From assembly GCA_023379265.1 (NCBI GenBank), contig JAMCUI010000020.1:1-59077 (forward strand): a DNA stretch of 59,077 nt, in the 5' to 3' direction. This document shows, piece after piece, positions 41,401 through 50,354 of the stretch. The translations under genes and the position numbers were made by a program. The notes beneath the pieces were generated by a model. The model worked only from the letters and a program-made list of their open reading frames with translations. It searched no databases and was not told the origin of the DNA. Each line of letters begins with the position of its first letter. The stretch's first letter is position 1. The stretch is from Patescibacteria group bacterium (lineage in GTDB: Bacteria; Patescibacteriota; Microgenomatia; 2-02-FULL-39-11).

Positions 41401-41761
41401 AGTTTTTATAATTTTTGGACTTACTGCTACACCGTTATCTTTTCCTGCTCTAATTGGAGTACTGGCTCTTTTCGGAATTGTGGTAACCAATGCCATGTTT
41501 ATTGTCGATAAAATCAACCGCAACCGGTCTATGGGAATGAAACTAAAGGAAGCATTAGCAGATGCAGCCGAAAGCAGACTGGAACCCATAATGCTTACTT
41601 CACTTACTACAATCCTTGGACTAATACCGATTTCCATTTCAAATCCTCTATGGCGAGGACTTGGGGGCGCAATCATCGCCGGCTTGACTTTCTCAGGTTT
41701 AATCATGCTTTTCTTTGTCCCGGTTATGTATTACCTTCTATACAAAAAAGAGTCTAAATAA
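38432..41761 (+). CDS. RND-family efflux transporter permease (AcrB/MdtB-like)
   Basis: Twelve-TM architecture; PGAGPSDIEQLVTKPLEEQL, LALGTSIDDTIVTVSAM, ALIGVLALFGIVVTNAMFIVDKINR. Confidence 0.92.
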   Translation: MKKFRSYIDQLKFDKNLWNSLPAKWIFNIRLVVLLVTSVFILGIFSMFSLPRRLNPQVQIPIVVVSTILPGAGPSDIEQLVTKPLEEQLVGMDQLDTITSTSKDDVSIITLQFFSSANRDKVRNDVQSQVNNVAIPEDAQTPQVIAIDFENQPVWTFALSTTKDIGSLMRFSKRLKDDIKNLPSVKEVDLGGYDQQEVSIFIDPEKASQYGLNPLQLSQIIKTLSASYPAGTIDTANSSFSLTIDSSVNTIDDLRNIVINPLGPQQTLVHLGDIAQISEKPPTKIDKSYIATKNTPARQAVTFSVYKTSSGNIDQTASEVEKLVNDTITKQKGLFQVTSEVNLGNQIKKQYTDLLGDFITTLALVFVDLFIFLGLKEAALATFATPLTFLSGLIFMYIFGLSINFISLFAFLLALGTSIDDTIVTVSAMTSYYRSGKFSPAETGLLVWRDFIVPIWSTTITTVWAYVPLLITSGIIGEFIKPIPIVVTATMYSSTFFAVMVTLPLLIVILKPKLPKRVFTFARITSFILLDILLFFILPKTILLPLLIILSDILLYMLIKDHKQIFSFSKLKLEKNSWVNPFREKVKNMLSHGLVSTRKIRFLYQRSIMHVLESKNGRRDTLIVVSCFAIFSYLLVPLGLVKNEFFPKTDADTLHVTLEMPPGTNTSTLENHAQHLINELRNVPYVNSVVEDTGKGAPGFGSVGGSNEALLTLDLSPKENRSVTSITIAQNLRDKYKNYASGIITVQEESGGPPVGADIQIKLLGDDLSTLNSYADKIVDYLKSQKGVTDVSKSVKPGISKMVFLPDKEKLASSGISQDQLGLLLRSYASGFTLDKIRFNESQDIKTEVNFRFSNTVSSPEKLDSLSVLTPLGPVPLLSLGKFTLRNNPTVINHEAGKRTLSVSATVKSGFVVSDINTRLERYASEKLKLPEGYTWKTGGVNEENNKSVMSIFQAMLLSFILILVTMVVQFRSFRQAVIVLLLIPLAISGVFIIFGLTATPLSFPALIGVLALFGIVVTNAMFIVDKINRNRSMGMKLKEALADAAESRLEPIMLTSLTTILGLIPISISNPLWRGLGGAIIAGLTFSGLIMLFFVPVMYYLLYKKESK

Positions 41762-41839
41762 CCTCTCATACAACCAATCCCAACAAAATCAGTCAAAATT
41801 TATATGCTATAATCTTTTCATAAATTTATCCTAAATTAT

Positions 41840-42820
41840 ATGAAGTATCAGACTTTGGGCAAGACATTGCTAAATGTCTCCAGGATCGGATTTGGCGGAT
41901 GGGGGATTGGGGGAGGTGCTCCGGTTTTGAGATGGAAGGACATGTGGAGGGCAGATGATAAATCCTCCAAACAATCCCTACTTAATGCTTATAATAACGG
42001 TGTCAATTTCTTTGATACGGCTCTCGTTTATGGTGACGGGCATAGTGAAAAGCTTATAGCTGATGTTTTAGGAGACAAAGAAATTGTCGTTGCGACTAAA
42101 GTACCTCCCATGGACTGGCATTGGCCTGCAAGAAATAAAGACATAGAAGAGGTTTTTCCAAAAGAATGGATTATAGAAAAGGCAAAAGAAAGTTATAAAA
42201 ACCTAGGCAACCGCACTATTGACATACTTTTCCTTCACACCTGGCTTGACGATTGGATAAATTCAGCAAGCTGGAGGGAAGCTTTCCGAACCTTAAAAAA
42301 GGAAGGCATAGCCAAATACTTCGGTATTTCCATAAATGACAATGACCCCAACTCCGCATTAAAACTGGTTGACACCGGAGAAATAGACGTGACTGAGGTC
42401 GTATACAACATATTTGACCAGTCTCCTAAAGATAAACTATTTCCCCTTGCCAAAAAGAGAAATATAGGCATTATCGCAAGAGTACCGCTTGATGAAGGAT
42501 CGCTTAGTGCAACTTTTAACTATGAAACTACATTTGATGATTGGCGAAAAGATTATTTCACTCCCGACAGGCTAAAAACCACAGTCGATAAGGTAAATTC
42601 AATCAAAAATCTTCTCACAGACGGTAAACGAACTATGACTCAAATCGCACTGAGATTTTGCCTTCTTCCCGAAGCTGCTGATACGACCATAGTAGGCATG
42701 AGAAACCCCAACCATGTCGAGGAAAACATAAAAAGCCTGGATATCACACTCACCAGTGAAGAAATTGTGTATCTCAATAAGCAAAAATGGTTGAGAAGCT
42801 TTTACCCCGAAGACGTATAA
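41840..42820 (+). CDS. aldo/keto reductase
   Basis: RIGFGGWGIGG, NFFDTALVYGDGHSEKLI, IDILFLHTW. Confidence 0.93.
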   Translation: MKYQTLGKTLLNVSRIGFGGWGIGGGAPVLRWKDMWRADDKSSKQSLLNAYNNGVNFFDTALVYGDGHSEKLIADVLGDKEIVVATKVPPMDWHWPARNKDIEEVFPKEWIIEKAKESYKNLGNRTIDILFLHTWLDDWINSASWREAFRTLKKEGIAKYFGISINDNDPNSALKLVDTGEIDVTEVVYNIFDQSPKDKLFPLAKKRNIGIIARVPLDEGSLSATFNYETTFDDWRKDYFTPDRLKTTVDKVNSIKNLLTDGKRTMTQIALRFCLLPEAADTTIVGMRNPNHVEENIKSLDITLTSEEIVYLNKQKWLRSFYPEDV

Positions 42821-42915
42821 AACAATAAAACTGATTAGAGTGGTATATGCTGGCTTAAACCCGAGTTTGAGAAGTATATTGCACAAGATAGCCCTATATG
42901 GCATAATTACCTTTT

Positions 42916-43488
42916 ATGTCAAAAATCACTACAAGCGATTTTGTCAAAGGAATCTTTATAGAATTCAAAGGTGAACCGCATCAGATTATAGAGTTCCAAC
43001 ATGTAAATCCCGGAAAAGGCTCTGCCTTTATACGCACCAGGCTGAAAAGCCTGAAAACAGACCGGGTACAGGAATTCACTTATAAATCCGGTGAGACTGT
43101 TGACGAAGTCCCTATAAATGTCCGGGAAATGCAATATCTTTATAAAACCGACGAACAGTTTTTTTTCATGGATCCAGGAAGCTATGAACAGTATACTCTT
43201 GGAAAAGATATTGTCGGGTCTTTTCAAAACTTCATCAAGGAAGGCGAGACCTACCAAATCCTTATTCATAATGAATCAGCAGTCGGCATGCGATATCCCA
43301 AAAAAGTCCGCATGCAGGTCACAGAAGCTGAAGAAGGATCAAAAGGCAATACGGTTACGGGTGCAAAAAAACTAGTCACAATAGAAACAGGTGTCCAAAT
43401 AGCAGTCCCTCTTTTCATAAAAAAGGGAGATATTATAGGAGTTGACCCTGAAACCGGTGAGTATCTTGAGAGAGTAAGTCAGAAATAA
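42916..43488 (+). CDS. efp: elongation factor P
   Basis: KGIFIEFKGEPHQIIEFQHVNPGKGSAFIRTRLKSL, C-terminal GDIIGVDPETGEYLERV. Confidence 0.96.
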   Translation: MSKITTSDFVKGIFIEFKGEPHQIIEFQHVNPGKGSAFIRTRLKSLKTDRVQEFTYKSGETVDEVPINVREMQYLYKTDEQFFFMDPGSYEQYTLGKDIVGSFQNFIKEGETYQILIHNESAVGMRYPKKVRMQVTEAEEGSKGNTVTGAKKLVTIETGVQIAVPLFIKKGDIIGVDPETGEYLERVSQK

Positions 43489-43640
43489 ATTCTTCAAATA
43501 CTCTATTTCGCTGATTTTTAACCTTTTTTCAAAGACGGTCCGGGTGTCAAAATTAACGGAACTAACTACTAGCGTCCCAACCGATAGACTTTGTACATTA
43601 CTTGACTTTACCACTAATATATGGCATTCTATGCAATATC

Positions 43641-44246
43641 ATGAAAATGGTTGTCCTGAAGTTCATTTTCTGGACATTTTCCACAAGCGCGCTTCTTGTC
43701 TTCTCATTTTCTCTTTTGAAATCCTACGAGAGGCCGGTTGTTGGTACTTTACTAAACCCTCTGGTTGAAGCAAAAAGTTACCAACTGATAAACGATACTC
43801 AGCAACCGACTGTTGATCCAAATATTACTCCAACCCAGGACTACAGAGTAGCAGTATTAAAAAAATTCTTCCATGATTACAATTTACCCCTGACTGGACA
43901 GGAGGAATATATTGTCCAGCAGGCAGACCTAAACGGTATCGATTATGCATTGATACCGGCAATATCCATGCAGGAATCGGGAGGTTGCAAAAATATTCCT
44001 TCAGATTCTTTCAACTGCTGGGGATTTGGCATATACGGAAAAACCGTAACCAGATTCAAATCGTTCAAAGAATCTATCGCTGCCGTTTCTAAATCGATAA
44101 AAGAGGCCTATATTAAAAATGGGTTGACAAATGCAACTTTGGTTGAAGACCGCTGGACTCCATCAAGCAAAGGCACATGGTCATATGCTGTAAACTATTA
44201 CATCGGTAAAATTAGAGATTACGAGAAAAAAATTACTGCTTCATAA
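43641..44246 (+). CDS. exported lysozyme/glucosaminidase-like protein (paralog 1)
   Basis: Signal anchor; GIDYALIPAISMQESGGCKNIPSDSFNCWGFGIYG. Confidence 0.7.
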   Translation: MKMVVLKFIFWTFSTSALLVFSFSLLKSYERPVVGTLLNPLVEAKSYQLINDTQQPTVDPNITPTQDYRVAVLKKFFHDYNLPLTGQEEYIVQQADLNGIDYALIPAISMQESGGCKNIPSDSFNCWGFGIYGKTVTRFKSFKESIAAVSKSIKEAYIKNGLTNATLVEDRWTPSSKGTWSYAVNYYIGKIRDYEKKITAS

Positions 44247-44287
44247 CGCAACTGACCCTCCGGAAATGCCCCCGGAACATAAAAGAC

Positions 44288-44316
44288 TTGACAAGCCTAT
44301 AATATTCTGATATAAT
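44288..44316 (+). promoter_or_regulatory. sigma70-type promoter TTGACA-N17-TATAAT
   Basis: ttgacaagcctataatattctgatataat. Confidence 0.85.
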
Positions 44317-44352
44317 CCCTACCCAGATCCTAAAGTTGTTCTGATTTTTATC

Positions 44353-44697
44353 GGAGCTGGCTTTAGGGTTTTTTTATTCTCTAGAAATTAAAGCCTTAAT
44401 AATCTGCTTTACAGATGAGCCGGAGCTGGCTTTAGGGTTTTTTTATTCTCTAGAAATTAAAGCCTTAATAATCTGCTTTACAGATGAGCCGGAGCTGGCT
44501 TTAGGGTTTTTTTATTCTCTAGAAATTAAAGCCTTAATAATCTGCTTTACAGATGAGCCGGAGCTGGCTTTAGGGTTTTTTTATTCTCTAGAAATTAAAG
44601 CCTTAATAATCTGCTTTACAGATGAGCCGGAGCTGGCTTTAGGGTTTTTTTATTCTCTAGAAATTAAAGCCTTAATAATCTGCTTTACAGATGAGCC
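44353..44697 (+). repeat. five perfect 69-bp tandem repeats, each with terminator-like hairpin and T7
   Basis: Unit ggagctggctttagggtttttttattctctagaaattaaagccttaataatctgctttacagatgagcc at 44353, 44422, 44491, 44560, 44629; partial sixth unit runs into the ATG at 44710. Confidence 0.98.
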
Positions 44698-44709
44698 GGA
44701 GCTGGCTTT

Positions 44710-45285
44710 ATGAACAAGCGTAAATCGAATATGAGTCAAAAAATAAAATATTTGATGTATTTTCTTTTCTTTATAGGGAACCTATTTTTACCAGCTAGAA
44801 TATATGCCGAGGTGAAAATCGCGGCAGAATCGGGAAGACTGAAAGAAGTAACGCCCGTTGAAAACCCAAAGACGGATTACAGGGTTGACCTTCTAAAGGA
44901 TTACTTGAATAAAAATAATTCTATTTTGTCTTCATACGCTCAGGATTTTATTTCCGCGGCGGATGAAAACGGAATCCCGTGGTCACTTGTTCCAGCCATA
45001 GCCGGCGTAGAATCTACTTTTTGCAATGCAGTTCCATCATACTCAACCAACTGTTGGGGCTGGAACAACGGAGCATATCAGTTCGTAAACTATAAGGAAG
45101 CAATATCAACAGTTTCCCAAACATTAAAAAGAAATTATTTCGATAGGGGATTAGACACGCCAGAGAAAATCGCTCACGTTTATGCTCCTCCCTCAAAAAC
45201 TTGGGCCGGAAAGGTACGGTTTTTTATGGGTAAAATAGAAAACCACCAGACTTCAATATTTCCCCAACCACTAATTTCTGGATAA
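44710..45285 (+). CDS. exported lysozyme/glucosaminidase-like protein (paralog 2)
   Basis: Signal peptide; GIPWSLVPAIAGVESTFCNAVPSYSTNCWGWNNG, similar to 43641-44246 product. Confidence 0.7.
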   Translation: MNKRKSNMSQKIKYLMYFLFFIGNLFLPARIYAEVKIAAESGRLKEVTPVENPKTDYRVDLLKDYLNKNNSILSSYAQDFISAADENGIPWSLVPAIAGVESTFCNAVPSYSTNCWGWNNGAYQFVNYKEAISTVSQTLKRNYFDRGLDTPEKIAHVYAPPSKTWAGKVRFFMGKIENHQTSIFPQPLISG

Positions 45286-45378
45286 CCTACACCGTAATAT
45301 TTTTCCTTCCCATAAAATAATATATAATACTCCAAAAGCCCTTACTGATGAGAGTTTATTAAGGAAATAGACAAATAA

Positions 45379-45462
45379 GCCGAGGTGGCGAAATTGGCAG
45401 ACGCGATAGGTTTAGGACCTATTGACCGCAAGGTCTTGGAGGTTCAAGTCCTCTCCTCGGCA
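45379..45462 (+). tRNA. tRNA-Leu(TAG)
   Basis: GCCGAGG/CCTCGGC acceptor, anticodon loop TTTAGGA, long variable arm. Confidence 0.94.
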
Positions 45463-45506
45463 CTTCGTCCTGATGAAAGAAGGACTCATTGCAGGCACAA
45501 AAAGGA

Positions 45507-46205
45507 TTAAACTCTTGATGAGGCACAAATTTTGTTTAGAGGACATTCAGCACAGTTGGGATTTTGAGCTTTGCACAAAGACCTTCCATGGTCAATTATC
45601 CTGTATGTGATACTAAACCATTCATCTTTCTGCAAATTATTCATCAGTTCCTTTTCAATTTTTTGAGGGTCTGCATCTTTTATAAAATCCACTATTTCCT
45701 CTCCCTCCCTGTTAAAGGTTATTTTCCTTTTTCCCCCGATTTTCTCCATATCTACCAGTCTTAATCGCTGGCTGATACGATGGACATGCGTGTCCACGGC
45801 TATACCTTCAACTTTATTATGTGCATTTCCCAAAATAATATTTGCAGTCTTCCTTGCCACTCCGGGTAAGGTAAGCAATTCCTCCATAGTATCAGGAATC
45901 TTTCCCTTAAACTTTTCCTTGACGATTTTTGCCGTAGCGAGTATATTTTTGGCTTTGTTTCGGAAAAATCCTGTGGATTTTATATCCTTTTCGAACTCTT
46001 CTGGTTTGGCGTTTACGTAATCATCAATATTTTTATATTTTAAGAAAAGCTTTCCAGTAACCTGATTGACCATTTTGTCAGTGCACTGTGCGGAAAGAAT
46101 TACGGATACCAAAAGTTCCCAATTATTGCAGTAATTTAAGGCTATTTTAGCCTTCGGATAATATTTTTTCAGTATCGCCAGGATTTTTTCTTTATTTTCT
46201 GTCAT
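45507..46205 (-). CDS. nth: endonuclease III
   Basis: HhH LLTLPGVARKTANIILG, VDTHVHRISQRLRL, CKAQNPNCAECPLNKIC 4Fe-4S. Confidence 0.95.
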   Translation of the reverse strand: MTENKEKILAILKKYYPKAKIALNYCNNWELLVSVILSAQCTDKMVNQVTGKLFLKYKNIDDYVNAKPEEFEKDIKSTGFFRNKAKNILATAKIVKEKFKGKIPDTMEELLTLPGVARKTANIILGNAHNKVEGIAVDTHVHRISQRLRLVDMEKIGGKRKITFNREGEEIVDFIKDADPQKIEKELMNNLQKDEWFSITYRIIDHGRSLCKAQNPNCAECPLNKICASSRV

Positions 46206-46675
46206 ATATAAGTGGAGCTCTTTCTTAGAAAATCAGAAATAATCTTTTTATGATCAAAAGCCAACTTGTCCGGCAATAAATTGATGTCGAAATATTTTAA
46301 GGATAAGGCATCGCTTCCAGCTATAGCTTTCCCCCCGGCTACTTTGACTGAATATGCCAACGCAACAGACTGTTGCGGGTGTCTATGAGGATCACTATAT
46401 ACTCCGATAAAACTGAGTTTTGTACACTCCAATCCCGTCTCTTCCGTGACCTCGCGTTTTACCGCTTCTTCAACAGTCTCATCGAAGCTCACATGCCCTC
46501 CCGGTAAAGCCCAATAATTTATGTAGGGATCCACTTTCCTTTTAATAAGAAGAACCTTATCCCCTTTGAGGATAACACCATCGATTGTCACATCACGATT
46601 CAGGTAACGGTGACAGAAAAAACAGGCTTTGTCTTTGTCGATTTTAACCATCTTTGACAATAGGGAAGTAAACAT
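46202..46675 (-). CDS. NUDIX hydrolase
   Basis: GGHVSFDETVEEAVKREVTEETGL Nudix box. Confidence 0.94.
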   Translation of the reverse strand: MFTSLLSKMVKIDKDKACFFCHRYLNRDVTIDGVILKGDKVLLIKRKVDPYINYWALPGGHVSFDETVEEAVKREVTEETGLECTKLSFIGVYSDPHRHPQQSVALAYSVKVAGGKAIAGSDALSLKYFDINLLPDKLAFDHKKIISDFLRKSSTYI

Positions 46676-46737
46676 TGAAATTATTTTAACATATCAGCTA
46701 TATTACATTAGTCAAATGTTATGATATAATCCCTACC

Positions 46738-47589
46738 ATGATTACATCAGAAGTCAAAAACTTACCAAAAGCTACTGCCGAAATCCAAATCACCATTTCC
46801 TGGGATGAAATAAAGGAAACTTATGGAAAAATCCTGGAAAAATACACCAGAGAAGTGGAACTACCCGGCTTCAGAAAGGGAAAAGCACCAAAAGATCTTG
46901 TCGAAAAGAACATAGATAAATCAAAAGTCTATGAAGAGGTGGTCAGGGAAATTATTCCCAAAGCGTACGCCAAAGCTTTACAGGAGAATAAATTGACACC
47001 GGTTACCGCGCCCAAAGTAGAAGTGGTAAAAGCAAAAGAAGGGGAAGAGTGGATTGTAAAGGCTACTTTGGCCCTCAAACCTAAAATCGTCTTGAAAAAT
47101 TATAAGGAGAAAATAAGAGAACTAAAAAACGGTAAAACAAAAATCTGGACACCTGGTAGCCCAAATGAAAAGAATAAAACAGAAAATAAGCCAAATCTGG
47201 AAGAAATCCTGTCGGCAGTTGTTTCAGAGATCGAAATAGAGCTTTCTGATTTGCTAATTACCGAAGAAGCAAACAGGCTTTTATCAAATCTTGTAGACCA
47301 GACTCAAAAGCTTGGATTGACTGTTGAACAATATCTTATATCAAAAGGAAAAACTTCGGAGCAGTTGCGTGCTGAATATGCCCAACAAGCCTCCAAAAAT
47401 CTAACTGTAGAATTCGCCCTGGCTGAGATAGCCGATAAAGAGAATATTACTGTTAGCCAATCCGATATAGACAAAATACTGGAAAAAGTCGAAGATGTTA
47501 AAGAGAAAGAAAGGTTGAAACAGGATTCTTATTACCTGGCTCACCTTATTAGACAACAAAAAACATTAGACTTCCTTAGTAGCCTATAG
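46738..47589 (+). CDS. tig: trigger factor-like chaperone (short)
   Basis: VELPGFRKGKAPKDLVEKNIDKSKVYEEVVREIIPKAY signature; C-terminal helical domain. Confidence 0.85.
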   Translation: MITSEVKNLPKATAEIQITISWDEIKETYGKILEKYTREVELPGFRKGKAPKDLVEKNIDKSKVYEEVVREIIPKAYAKALQENKLTPVTAPKVEVVKAKEGEEWIVKATLALKPKIVLKNYKEKIRELKNGKTKIWTPGSPNEKNKTENKPNLEEILSAVVSEIEIELSDLLITEEANRLLSNLVDQTQKLGLTVEQYLISKGKTSEQLRAEYAQQASKNLTVEFALAEIADKENITVSQSDIDKILEKVEDVKEKERLKQDSYYLAHLIRQQKTLDFLSSL

Positions 47590-47632
47590 GATTATTTGAC
47601 AGTGCTTATGAAATATGGTATAACGCCACCGT

Positions 47633-48223
47633 ATGTTCAGTAAGCCAACACACAAAATAAATCCGAATCCATGGGGAAACGATAATCCAGAGAAGGATAA
47701 ACAAAGTTCCCCGCCGCTAAAAACTATCGGATTCAAAGACCAGATTAAAGGGCTTACCAATACAGATTCAATCTGGAAACAATTTTTTGGCGAAAAAACT
47801 CAGGTAGAAAAACCTCAACCAATTTCGGAAAAAAAGCCATCCAAGCACACAGAAACACTTGTTTTTTCCTATTCCAAAAATACAGAACAAAAAAAGATGG
47901 TCCAAGAATCACAAATTATCCTTCAAAAACTTCAGGAACAAATAACTCTCCTTGAGAAATCCGAAAAAAGCCTGGCTCATGAAGTGTCAAAAGTCAAAAT
48001 CGATACCCTTCCGGCCAAATCAGGTATTTATTACATACGTTTTCTTGAGTGGTTGTTGACTGTAGTAAGACAATTGAGGCTAAAAGTAGAAGATGGAAGA
48101 GCCTGGCTTTCTACTTTTTCCCAAAGAAAAAAGAAAAGAATGGGTTACTGGAAAATGTACAAAAAACACGGCACCACATTCGGCCTCTCACAGGAAAGAA
48201 CACTCGCTACCCAAACAGGTTAA
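47633..48223 (+). CDS. DUF5660-like CPR-type hypothetical protein
   Basis: N-terminal KINPNPWGNDNPE, C-terminal SGIYYIRFLEWLLTVVRQLRLKVEDGRAWL. Confidence 0.6.
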   Translation: MFSKPTHKINPNPWGNDNPEKDKQSSPPLKTIGFKDQIKGLTNTDSIWKQFFGEKTQVEKPQPISEKKPSKHTETLVFSYSKNTEQKKMVQESQIILQKLQEQITLLEKSEKSLAHEVSKVKIDTLPAKSGIYYIRFLEWLLTVVRQLRLKVEDGRAWLSTFSQRKKKRMGYWKMYKKHGTTFGLSQERTLATQTG

Positions 48224-48247
48224 TCCCCTTATTCATCAATAAATATG

Positions 48248-48321
48248 TGACCGCTAAAGGATTTGAACCTTTGACCTTCACGATGTCAACGTGACGCTCT
48301 AGCCAACTGAGCTAAGCGGTC
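48248..48321 (-). tRNA. tRNA-Val(GAC)
   Basis: GACCGCT/AGCGGTC acceptor, anticodon loop TTGACAT. Confidence 0.92.
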
Positions 48322-48401
48322 TTTTATGATGTATACTTTAGAACTGTTAAGGGCTAAAATCAATTCCGTACCGGATATATTGTCTCAAAAACGTATTCCG
48401 G

Positions 48402-48430
48402 TTGACATATTATAAATAATGATATATTCT
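48402..48430 (+). promoter_or_regulatory. promoter TTGACA-N17-TATTCT upstream of thrS leader
   Basis: ttgacatattataaataatgatatattct. Confidence 0.75.
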
Positions 48431-48439
48431 ATATCAAGT

Positions 48440-48573
48440 TATATTTCAGCGCCTGATAGAGACTCACCAACTCTAGAGCTGGACGAAGCTATTGCGTAAA
48501 ATAATAAATTAAGCCACCAAGCCGGATGGAACCCTCCGATAAAACCGGGGTCCGGCAGAAGGTGGTTTTTTTG
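48440..48573 (+). promoter_or_regulatory. T-box-like leader with antiterminator and terminator before thrS
   Basis: GCCGGA-[TGGAACC]-CTCCG-ATAAAAC-CGGGG-TCCGGC (48521-48556), outer GCCACC...GGTGGTTTTTTT. Confidence 0.7.
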
Positions 48574-48581
48574 TAACTTTC

Positions 48582-50354
48582 ATGAGTAAAAATCAAAACG
48601 ACTATCTGAATAATCTCAGGCATACAGCTGCTCATCTTTTGGCAAAATCAGTAAAGGAGCTCTATCCTGGGGCTAAAAATGCCATCGGACCAGCGATTGA
48701 ACACGGATTTTACCAGGATTTCGATATGGGGAAATATAAAATATCAGATGAGGATTTACCAAAGATTGAGCAAAGAATGAGAGAGAATCTCCCGTCCTGG
48801 ACACATTTTGTCTTTAATGAAATCACTCTTTCTGAAGCCAGAAAATTATTTAAGGACAATCCTTATAAAGTAGAAATGGCCGAAGAATTCGCAAAAGGCG
48901 GTAAAAAACTTTTGACAAATGATCCCGGTAATTTTTTGGACTTATGTAAAATGGGCCACGTGGAAAATCCGTCTAAAGAACTCAATCATTTTAGACTTCT
49001 TAAAGTTGCTGGTGCATATTGGCGCGGAAATGAAAAAAATAAGATGCTAACAAGAATTTACGGAACGGCTTTCCCAACTAAGGAAGCACTCGATAAATAT
49101 GTCTGGCAACAAGAGGAAGCTTTGAAACGCGACCACAAAAAAATCGGTCATGAGCAGGAACTTTTTATAATTTCTGATGAAGTGGGGCCAGGTCTTCCTA
49201 TATTTTTGCCGCAAGGAGCAATTTTAAGACATATTATTGAAGAGTATATCAGAAGGGAAAAAGAGAAACGCAATTATCAGTTTGTCTGGACTCCCCATAT
49301 CGCAAGAAGCAAGCTATATATGAAATCAGGACATTGGAAAAAGTATGACGCCATGTTTAACCCTATGAAACTTGATGATGAGGAATATGTGCCAAAAGCC
49401 ATGAACTGTCCGCATCATTTTCAGGTCTATCTTTCCAAACCGAGAAGTTATAGAGACCTCCCGCTTCGAGTTGCGGAGAATGGAACTGTCTACAGATATG
49501 AAAAAAGCGGTGTGTTAAACGGCCTTTTCCGAGTCCGCTGTTTGACAATCGATGATACGCACACATTTGTACGTCACGACCAAATCGGAGAAGAATATGA
49601 AAATGTCCTTGTGCTTATTAAAGATATAATGTCTGATTTCGGCTTTAATAAATATAAAATGAGAGTCTCCCTCCGCGACGAAAAGCACAAAGGAAAATAT
49701 ATGGGTAATGAAAAACTTTGGAATAAAGCCGAGGACGCCATAAAAACAGTGGCCGAAAATAGCGGTATTGAGTGGTACGAAGGTCCAGGAGAAGCGGCTT
49801 TCTACGGTCCCAAGCTTGATCTGATGTTTGAGGATGCGTTGGGAAGAGAGTGGCAATGTGCCACTGCACAACTGGATTTTGTCCAACCGGAAAATTTTGA
49901 TATGCATTATACTGATGAAAATGGAAAACTTGTCCGGCCGGCGATACTGCATATAGCAATTCTAGGATCTGTGGAAAGATTTATGGGGATCATTATTGAA
50001 CAATTCGGCGGAAAATTCCCCGTCTGGCTTGCCCCTACCCAGCTGAAAATCATCCCAATTGCCGACAGGCACAAGGAATTTGCTGCAAAAATATATAAAA
50101 TTACGTCTCAAAATAGTATCAGGACAGAACTTGACGACAGAAATGAGACAATGCAGGCAAAGATACGCGATGCAACTTTACAAAAGGTACCTTATATGGG
50201 TATAATAGGGGATAAGGAAATGGAAAAATCCGGAATTGATAAGCCGGAAGGTATGTTTTTATCAGTAAGATCAAGAGACGGTAAAAATTTAGGCCAGATT
50301 GACGTGGCCCAACTAATAAATAAACTTAAAGTTGAGATTGAAAAGAAAATTTAA
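48582..50354 (+). CDS. thrS: threonine--tRNA ligase
   Basis: RHTAAHLLAKSVKELYPGAKNAIGPAIEHGFYQDF, MNCPHHFQVY, class II synthetase motifs. Confidence 0.97.
   Translation: MSKNQNDYLNNLRHTAAHLLAKSVKELYPGAKNAIGPAIEHGFYQDFDMGKYKISDEDLPKIEQRMRENLPSWTHFVFNEITLSEARKLFKDNPYKVEMAEEFAKGGKKLLTNDPGNFLDLCKMGHVENPSKELNHFRLLKVAGAYWRGNEKNKMLTRIYGTAFPTKEALDKYVWQQEEALKRDHKKIGHEQELFIISDEVGPGLPIFLPQGAILRHIIEEYIRREKEKRNYQFVWTPHIARSKLYMKSGHWKKYDAMFNPMKLDDEEYVPKAMNCPHHFQVYLSKPRSYRDLPLRVAENGTVYRYEKSGVLNGLFRVRCLTIDDTHTFVRHDQIGEEYENVLVLIKDIMSDFGFNKYKMRVSLRDEKHKGKYMGNEKLWNKAEDAIKTVAENSGIEWYEGPGEAAFYGPKLDLMFEDALGREWQCATAQLDFVQPENFDMHYTDENGKLVRPAILHIAILGSVERFMGIIIEQFGGKFPVWLAPTQLKIIPIADRHKEFAAKIYKITSQNSIRTELDDRNETMQAKIRDATLQKVPYMGIIGDKEMEKSGIDKPEGMFLSVRSRDGKNLGQIDVAQLINKLKVEIEKKI

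Noticed and set aside
44353-44697. CRISPR array
   Set aside because: All 69 bp of each unit are identical, so there are no spacers; this is a tandem repeat.
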